From the NCBI GenBank assembly GCA_050943075.1, contig JBMNOM010000032.1:1-11148 (forward strand): 11,148 bases of DNA, written 5' to 3'. Under the pieces are notes generated by a model. The model worked only from the letters and a program-made list of their open reading frames with translations, was not told the origin of the DNA and did no database searches. Of this stretch, positions 7,260 through 11,148 are shown piece by piece. Position numbers and translations under genes: made by a program. How positions within the stretch are numbered: the stretch's first letter is position 1; the number at the start of each line of letters is the position of its first letter. This DNA comes from CAJKWP01 sp050943075 (lineage in GTDB: Bacteria > Bacillota > Clostridia > Christensenellales > UBA1242).

Positions 7260-8573
7260 ATGGACTTAACGCCAAAAGAAATTGTTAAAGAACTTGATAA
7301 ATACATCATTGGGCAATCAGAAGCCAAAAGAGCAGTTGCAGTTGCACTTCGCAACAGATACAGAAGAAGCCAACTTCCAAAAGAATTGCGCGATGAAATC
7401 ACACCAAAAAACATAATTATGAAAGGGCCAACAGGGGTTGGAAAAACAGAAATTGCAAGACGTCTTGCAAAACTTGTTAATGCTCCTTTTGTTAAAGTTG
7501 AAGCAACAAAATTCACAGAAGTGGGCTATGTTGGCCGTGATGTTGAAAGCATGGTGCGTGACCTTGTTGAAGCGTCATTAAGGCTTGTGAAAGACGAAAT
7601 GATTCACAAAGTGGAAACAAAAGTTAAACCAATTGTTGAAAAGAAATTAATTAAACTTATCTTGGACGAAAAACGCAAAGAAAACCCAGAAAAAGATGAA
7701 AACGAAGTTCAACTTGAAGTTGAAAGTGGGTTTGTTAAAGGCGAGTTTAAAAACTTCATAGTTGAAGTTGATGTTGCTCAAAATGCAAAACCAATTGGAA
7801 TGATTGCAGGCGGAATGCCAGAGATTGACCTTGCAGGAATGTTTGATAGTTTTTTCCCAAAACGCACATTAAAAAAGAAAATGACTATTTCACAAGCGTA
7901 TGAAATTTTGATGCAAGAAGAAAGCGATAAACACATTGACCTTGACACAGTTAACCAAGAAGCAATTAAAAAAGCGGAAGAGCAGGGCATTATTTTTATT
8001 GACGAAATGGACAAAATTATTGGTAAAAGCGCTGCAAGCAGCGGGCCAGATGTGTCAAGAGAAGGCGTTCAAAGAGATATTTTGCCAATTGTTGAAGGAA
8101 GTGTTGTTGCCACTAAATATGGTAATATTAAAACAGACTTCATACTATTCATAGCGGCTGGGGCATTCCATATTGAAAAAATTGAAGATATGATTCCAGA
8201 ACTTCAAGGCAGATTTCCAATTAGAGTTGACTTAAAATCTTTAACAAAAGAAGACTTTAAAAACATTTTAAGTCAAACCAAAAATGCCATAACAATGCAA
8301 TATGCCGAACTTTTGAAAGTTGACAACATTACATTAAGTTTCACAGAGGACGCACTTGATGAAATTGCACTTATAGCCGAACAAGAAAACGACACAAGCG
8401 AAAACCTTGGCGCAAGAAGATTGCACACAATTTTGGAACACTTGCTTGAAGATATTTCGTTTAACGCAAGTGGTGACCACCCAATGCTTGAAATTGTGAT
8501 TGATAGGGCTTATGTTCAAAAGACATTCTGCCAAACCAAAAAGAAATACGACCTTAAAAAATATGTGCTTTAA
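7260..8573 (+). CDS. hslU: HslU (ClpY) AAA+ unfoldase subunit
   Basis: ATP-dependent unfoldase that feeds substrates into HslV. The predicted length is 437 residues, close to E. coli HslU. N-terminal PKEIVKELDKYIIGQ and ALRNRYRR are typical. Walker A is GPTGVGKT (56-63), the pore loop is GYVGRD (89-94), the charged I domain spans about 105-235, Walker B is IIFIDE (244-249), and ELQGRFPIRV contains R318, a probable arginine finger or sensor. The C-terminus ends DLKKYVL, matching the tail that docks into HslV. The sensor segment reads FIAAGAFH where FIASGAFH is common. The start at ATG 7260 is chosen for the overlapping Shine-Dalgarno one base downstream of the hslV stop. It is the last gene of the operon; no codY follows. 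Confidence 0.97.
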   Translation: MDLTPKEIVKELDKYIIGQSEAKRAVAVALRNRYRRSQLPKELRDEITPKNIIMKGPTGVGKTEIARRLAKLVNAPFVKVEATKFTEVGYVGRDVESMVRDLVEASLRLVKDEMIHKVETKVKPIVEKKLIKLILDEKRKENPEKDENEVQLEVESGFVKGEFKNFIVEVDVAQNAKPIGMIAGGMPEIDLAGMFDSFFPKRTLKKKMTISQAYEILMQEESDKHIDLDTVNQEAIKKAEEQGIIFIDEMDKIIGKSAASSGPDVSREGVQRDILPIVEGSVVATKYGNIKTDFILFIAAGAFHIEKIEDMIPELQGRFPIRVDLKSLTKEDFKNILSQTKNAITMQYAELLKVDNITLSFTEDALDEIALIAEQENDTSENLGARRLHTILEHLLEDISFNASGDHPMLEIVIDRAYVQKTFCQTKKKYDLKKYVL

Positions 8574-8603
8574 TTCAAATTGCAAAATTTTAATGAAATA
8601 GAT

Positions 8604-8633
8604 AAAAAACAGGCAACTGTTTTTTATTTTTTT
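8604..8633 (+). terminator. Intrinsic terminator of the comM-hslU operon
   Basis: A 9-bp stem (AAAAAACAG 8604-8612, CTGTTTTTT 8617-8625) closes a GCAA tetraloop of the stable GNRA type. It is followed by A and seven T. It lies 30 nt after the hslU stop. Confidence 0.88.
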
Positions 8634-8636
8634 GCT

Positions 8637-8653
8637 TAGGCAAGGGTAGGCAA
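8637..8653 (+). repeat. Heptamer direct repeat upstream of the trxA promoter
   Basis: TAGGCAA-GGG-TAGGCAA: two identical 7-bp copies with a 10-bp period, ending 7 bp before the -35 box of the trxA promoter. One-turn spacing on the same DNA face, next to a promoter, resembles an activator binding site. The G content stands out in this AT-rich intergenic DNA. The function is inferred; no known regulator motif was recognised. Confidence 0.5.
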
Positions 8654-8660
8654 AATAAGT

Positions 8661-8690
8661 TTGACAAAATGTTTTATGTTGTAATATAAT
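8661..8690 (+). promoter_or_regulatory. Promoter of trxA
   Basis: Perfect TTGACA (8661-8666), an 18-bp spacer and perfect TATAAT (8685-8690). Transcription should start near A8697, giving a leader of about 124 nt. The 18-bp spacer is slightly longer than optimal, which would leave room for activation through the direct repeat just upstream. Confidence 0.85.
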
Positions 8691-8754
8691 GTAGTCACTA
8701 ATGCAAAAACCGCATTGGGGGTTGGTTGTTGTCAATTTTCAATGCATATAAAAA

Positions 8755-8790
8755 TTTAAAACAAGCATTATATTTTAATGTTGTTTTAAA
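8755..8790 (+). repeat. Long hairpin in the trxA leader
   Basis: Inverted repeat with 15 paired bases: TTTAAAACAA (8755-8764), bulged G8765, CATTA (8766-8770), loop TATTT, then TAATG (8776-8780) and TTGTTTTAAA (8781-8790). The single bulge is the only imperfection. It ends 20 bp before the GGAGG of trxA. Confidence 0.7.
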
Positions 8791-8810
8791 ACAAGTTTAG
8801 CATACATAAT

Positions 8811-8815
8811 GGAGG
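8811..8815 (+). promoter_or_regulatory. Ribosome binding site deciding the trxA start
   Basis: GGAGG with a 5-nt spacer to ATG 8821. An in-frame ATG at 8809 overlaps this site and has no ribosome binding site of its own, so 8821 is the start. Confidence 0.85.
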
Positions 8816-8820
8816 ATATA

Positions 8821-9138
8821 ATGGAACTTATTAATGAAACTCAATTTCAAGAAAAAGTTTTAAACTCAGATAAATTGGTTTTGGTGGATTTCTTTGCAAC
8901 ATGGTGTGGCCCTTGCCACATGGTTGCTCCAATTTTGGATCAAATTTCAAAAGAATCTGACGGAAGCTATGAAATTTATAAGGTTGATGTTGACGAAAAC
9001 GAAAGTCTTGCAAGAAAATATGGAATTATGAGCATTCCAACAATGATACTTTTCAAAGATGGAAAACAAGTTGACAAAGTTATGGGCTTCAGACCAAAAA
9101 ACCAAATTGTTGAAGTTCTTAACACAAATTTAAAATAA
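8821..9138 (+). CDS. trxA: Thioredoxin
   Basis: Cytoplasmic disulfide reductase that donates electrons to ribonucleotide reductase, peroxiredoxins and other enzymes after reduction by thioredoxin reductase. The 105-residue protein is a complete single-domain thioredoxin. The active site is W28-C29-G30-P31-C32 in FFATWCGPCHMVAPIL, D23 is the buried acid, and the cis-proline is P73 in SIPTMILFK. K54-VDVDEN is also typical. There is no signal peptide. It is transcribed alone from its own promoter, with an unusual leader and an upstream direct repeat, and ends at a strong terminator. That suggests regulation separate from hslU. No thioredoxin reductase gene is in the window. Confidence 0.97.
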   Translation: MELINETQFQEKVLNSDKLVLVDFFATWCGPCHMVAPILDQISKESDGSYEIYKVDVDENESLARKYGIMSIPTMILFKDGKQVDKVMGFRPKNQIVEVLNTNLK

Positions 9139-9195
9139 CATAACTTTGCATTAGGTTGTTATGTTAAAAACACTTCTTTTTTGAAGTGTTTTTTT
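9136..9195 (+). terminator. Tandem-hairpin intrinsic terminator of trxA
   Basis: The main hairpin pairs AAAAACACTTC (9166-9176) with GAAGTGTTTTT (9183-9193) around a T6 loop and continues into a T-run. Directly before it, starting in the trxA stop codon, a 9-bp inverted repeat TAACATAAC (9136-9144) and GTTATGTTA (9158-9166) forms a second hairpin that may protect the mRNA 3' end. Confidence 0.88.
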
Positions 9196-9320
9196 GTTTT
9201 ATATTTTATTTTTTGTTTAATTAATTTGTTAATTAGTTTGCTTTTAATGATAAAATTTTGTCTTATTTTAAAAATTAATTATAAAGTGTATAATTAAGAT
9301 TATAAATAAAAACAGTTGTA

Positions 9321-9349
9321 TTGACTTAAAAGCAAAATTGTGCTAAAAT
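9321..9349 (+). promoter_or_regulatory. Extended -10 promoter of the iscS-iscU operon
   Basis: TTGACT (9321-9326), a 17-bp spacer and TAAAAT (9344-9349) preceded by TGC (9341-9343), which gives the extended -10 motif. Transcription should start near 9356, leaving a short leader before ATG 9375. No riboswitch or long leader fits in this space. Confidence 0.75.
9331..9344. repeat. Palindrome between -35 and -10 of the iscS promoter
   Basis: AGCAAAATTGTGCT is palindromic at six of seven base-pair positions and sits in the promoter spacer, where a bound dimer would block RNA polymerase. It does not match the IscR sites I know. A chance origin is possible because the core AATT is common in such AT-rich DNA. 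Confidence 0.35.
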
Positions 9350-9374
9350 TCTTTTAACAATAAAAAGGGAAATT

Positions 9375-10547
9375 ATGAAAAAAGTTTATTTAGATAACGC
9401 AGCAACAACATACACTTCAAGTGAAGTTCTTGCTGAAATGTTGCCTTGTTTTAATGCAGCATACGGAAATTCAAACAGCACACATTCTTTTGGCAGAGAA
9501 GCAGAAGAAATTGTGGACAGGGCAAGAGACAGAATTGCAAAAGCAATTGGCGCAGCAAAATCAAATGAAATTTATTTCACAAGCGGTGGCACAGAGGCAA
9601 ACAACTGGGCTATTTTTGGGCTTGCAAGAGCAAACAAAGCAAAAGGCAAACACATCATCATCAGTGCCATTGAACATGACTCTGTTTTACAACCAGCAAA
9701 ACAACTTGAAAAAGAAGGCTTCCAAGTGACAATTTTGCCAGCTGACAGACAAGGTGTTGTTTCACTTGCACGTCTTTTGCACGAAATTAGAAAAGACACA
9801 ATTTTAATTTCAATTATGTCAGTTAACAATGAAGTTGGAACAATTCAAAACATTAAAGCAATTGGTAAAACAGCAAGAGAAAATGGCATCATTTTCCACA
9901 CAGACGCAACTTGCGCTTTGGGTGCATTAAAACTTGATGTTGAAGACATGGCAATTGACGCTTTAACAATTTCTGCCCACAAAATTTATGGGCCAAAAGG
10001 AATTGGTGCTTTGTATGTGAGAAATTCAGTTAAAATTGAAAACTTGCTTTTTGGTGGGGAACATGAACGCGGCAAACGCGCGGGCACACTTAACACACCA
10101 GCAATTGCGGGTTTTGGGAAAGCTGTGGAAAACGCAACAAAAGACATGGGCGCAACTGTTCAAAAACTTAAAGTGATTAGAAATTATTTAATTACAAAAC
10201 TTACAAAAGCAGTTGAAGATGTTCAAGTTAATGGACATCCACAACAAAGCTTTCCTTCAATCATCAGCTTAACTTTTGAAAGAGTTGACGGAGAATCTTT
10301 AACCGCACTTTTGGATCTTGAAGGTGTTAGTGTTTCAACTGGTTCTGCTTGTGCTTCACACGCAATTCAAAAATCTCATGTTTTAAAAGCAATTGGGCTT
10401 TCCGACCAAGAATCTCAAAGCACAATACGAGTTTCTTTTGCAAAATCAATCACAAAAGAAGAAATTAACTTTGCAGTTGAAAAAATTGCAGAATGTGTTG
10501 CAAGATTAAGAAAAGTTTCACCACTCACAAAAGCAGGAAGGAGATAA
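9375..10547 (+). CDS. iscS: Group I cysteine desulfurase (IscS/NifS type)
   Basis: PLP enzyme that takes sulfur from L-cysteine, leaving alanine, and carries it as a persulfide for Fe-S clusters or tRNA thiolation. The 390-residue protein opens with VYLDNAATTYTS and has FTSGGTEANNWAI, H101 in IEHDSV (stacks on PLP), D177, the Schiff-base lysine K203 in SAHKIYGPKG, GGEHERGKRAGTLN and the active-site C326 in GSACASHAIQKSHVL. The loop length is that of group I enzymes. One residue is unusual: C180 stands where E. coli IscS has Gln183, which contacts the PLP ring oxygen (DATC instead of DATQ). The ATG follows AAAGGGA. The iscU-like gene starts 2 nt after the stop, so the two proteins probably work together. 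Whether it serves Fe-S assembly, tRNA thiolation or both cannot be told here. Confidence 0.93.
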   Translation: MKKVYLDNAATTYTSSEVLAEMLPCFNAAYGNSNSTHSFGREAEEIVDRARDRIAKAIGAAKSNEIYFTSGGTEANNWAIFGLARANKAKGKHIIISAIEHDSVLQPAKQLEKEGFQVTILPADRQGVVSLARLLHEIRKDTILISIMSVNNEVGTIQNIKAIGKTARENGIIFHTDATCALGALKLDVEDMAIDALTISAHKIYGPKGIGALYVRNSVKIENLLFGGEHERGKRAGTLNTPAIAGFGKAVENATKDMGATVQKLKVIRNYLITKLTKAVEDVQVNGHPQQSFPSIISLTFERVDGESLTALLDLEGVSVSTGSACASHAIQKSHVLKAIGLSDQESQSTIRVSFAKSITKEEINFAVEKIAECVARLRKVSPLTKAGRR

Positions 10548-10549
10548 TT

Positions 10550-10933
10550 ATGTTTAACGAAGTTGTTTTAAAATATTTCACCGACATGGAAAATGTTGGC
10601 CGAGTTAAAAACTCCAATGCAGTTGGAAAAGCAAAACACGAAAATGGCGATATGATTAACCTTTACTTAAAAGTGGAAGAAACTGGCAATATTAAGGATG
10701 CATCTTTCAAAGCTTTTGGTTCAGTTGGCATAATTGCAACAGGGGCATTGCTTTCAACCTTGCTTAAAGACAAACACATTAAAAGCGCTGTTGAAATCAC
10801 AGAAGAAGACCTTGCAAGCGTTTTTGGTGAAGATTTTGGCGAAAGAAGATATGTTTTTACACTTGCACTTGAAGCACTTTCACTTGCAATTAAAAACTAT
10901 TACGAAAAACTTGAAAGCGAAGACGAAGAATAG
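10550..10933 (+). CDS. IscU/NifU-type scaffold homologue lacking all cysteines
   Basis: Homologue of the IscU/NifU N-terminal scaffold, on which Fe-S clusters are normally built with sulfur from the desulfurase. The 127-residue length, the N-terminal NVG (15-17), GDMINLYLKV (33-42), IKDASFKAFG (48-57), IIATGALLSTLLKDK (61-75) and the C-terminal LALEALSLAIKNYYEKL align with the family. The cluster ligands do not: the Cys37 position is N32, Cys63 is S58, His105 is Y101 and Cys106 is V102. The protein has no cysteine anywhere. The Asp next to the first ligand (D34) is kept. The tail after residue 121 is acidic. ATG 10550 has AAGGAG at 10538-10543 inside the end of the desulfurase gene; an upstream ATG at 10493 lies deep inside that gene and is not used. 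The frame is intact, so it is probably functional, perhaps as a regulator or adaptor of the desulfurase. I give no gene symbol because a scaffold role is doubtful. Confidence 0.82.
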   Translation: MFNEVVLKYFTDMENVGRVKNSNAVGKAKHENGDMINLYLKVEETGNIKDASFKAFGSVGIIATGALLSTLLKDKHIKSAVEITEEDLASVFGEDFGERRYVFTLALEALSLAIKNYYEKLESEDEE

Positions 10934-11011
10934 GCAACAAGTGAAAATACATATAAAAAATTGAGTTTAAATAAATTAAAAAACACAAATTAATTTATAA
11001 CAAAAATTAAG

Positions 11012-11033
11012 AAAGGCGAGTTTTGCCTTTTTT
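11012..11033 (+). terminator. Intrinsic terminator of the iscS operon
   Basis: AAAGGC (11012-11017) pairs with GCCTTT (11025-11030) around a 7-nt loop, with up to three more pairs outward. It is followed by T6, A and a longer T-run. It lies about 80 nt after the last stop codon, and the stretch between shows no gene. Confidence 0.82.
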
Positions 11034-11148
11034 ATTTTTTTTAATTTTCTTTGAGTTTGTTTTTTTTGTTGTTTGTTATTATTTTTATCTAACATAACCA
11101 TTCATTTTTTTGTTATTTACAAGTTGTGTTAATGTTTTTGTTATTTAT
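11034..11148. other. T-rich non-coding end of window
   Basis: No coding frame with a ribosome binding site, no RNA gene and no clear promoter was seen. The stretch is mostly T-runs with the short word TTTGTTATT recurring. Confidence 0.55.

Larger units (their letters stand above)
8697..8820 (+). promoter_or_regulatory. Structured 5' leader of trxA with alternative hairpins
   Basis: Three hairpins can be drawn. A: CTAATGC (8698-8704) with GCATTGG (8712-8718), one wobble, 7-nt loop. B: GCATTG (8712-8717) with CAATGC (8740-8745), extended inward by four G·U pairs and UUG/CAA, 8-nt loop. C: a long hairpin at 8755-8790. A and B share 8712-8717, so they exclude each other; TAATGC at 8699-8704 could also pair with GCATTA at 8765-8770 in C. 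No T-run follows C, so transcription termination is not obvious, and the trxA ribosome binding site is not visibly sequestered. It could be a cis-regulatory leader, an mRNA-stabilising structure or a small RNA. No known riboswitch class was recognised. Confidence 0.45.

Noticed and set aside
8717..8731. G-quadruplex from the G-run in the trxA leader
   Set aside because: After GGGGG and one GG only single G residues follow, too few tracts for a stable four-strand structure.
8727..8800. Possible leader peptide of about 24 codons starting at TTG in the trxA leader
   Set aside because: No proper ribosome binding site, and the peptide (ending near 8800 at TAG) has no regulatory codon pattern; more likely part of the structured RNA.
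9218..9235. Inverted repeat TAATTAA / TTAATTA between trxA and iscS
   Set aside because: Made only of A and T in very AT-rich DNA and not placed near the promoter elements; chance is likely.
10734..10964. 76-codon plus-strand frame overlapping the iscU-like gene
   Set aside because: Out-of-frame shadow of a gene with clear homology and a good ribosome binding site.
1..11148. No gene uses TGA as stop (eight TAA, two TAG), hinting at a recoded TGA
   Set aside because: Ten genes are too few in AT-rich DNA, tryptophan is written TGG throughout, and all families read through at full length under the standard code.

Overview
The window is a strongly AT-rich stretch of a Bacillota-like (Firmicutes) chromosome, probably from a low-GC anaerobic or host-associated clostridial relative. 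This placement is inferred from three things. The -35/-10 promoters are near consensus and the AAGGAG/GGAGG ribosome binding sites are strong. The order dprA-topA-trmFO-hslV-hslU matches the Bacillus order dprA-topA-trmFO-codV-clpQ-clpY-codY, but without codV (xerC) and codY. A folate-type TrmFO is also present. All ten genes are housekeeping-like and no mobile element, phage gene, tRNA, rRNA or CRISPR array was seen.

Layout. Positions 1-262 are T-rich non-coding DNA. rpsU (ribosomal protein bS21) lies on the minus strand at 289-471, with a perfect consensus promoter and its own terminator. A divergent promoter at 598-626 drives a plus-strand operon: comM/yifB, dprA, topA, trmFO, hslV, hslU. 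Gaps are 27 and 37 nt, then overlaps of 17 and 11 nt, then 1 nt. The operon closes at an intrinsic terminator at 8604-8633. It joins DNA uptake and recombination (ComM helicase, DprA RecA loader), DNA supercoiling (TopA), tRNA m5U54 methylation (TrmFO) and an ATP-dependent protease (HslUV).

trxA (thioredoxin, 8821-9138) follows as a single-gene unit. It has its own promoter, a heptamer direct repeat at one-helical-turn spacing just upstream of the -35, and a 5' leader of about 124 nt that can fold into competing hairpins.

The last unit is a two-gene operon with an extended -10 promoter: a group I cysteine desulfurase (9375-10547) and an IscU/NifU-type scaffold homologue (10550-10933). This pair is the most unusual part of the window. 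The scaffold homologue contains no cysteine at all: the three cluster-ligand Cys positions and the neighbouring His are replaced by Asn, Ser, Val and Tyr. The partner desulfurase has Cys in place of the PLP-contacting Gln (Gln183 in E. coli IscS). The reading frame is intact and tightly coupled, so this looks like a repurposed protein rather than a decayed one. An intrinsic terminator at 11012-11033 closes the unit, and nothing was recognised after it.
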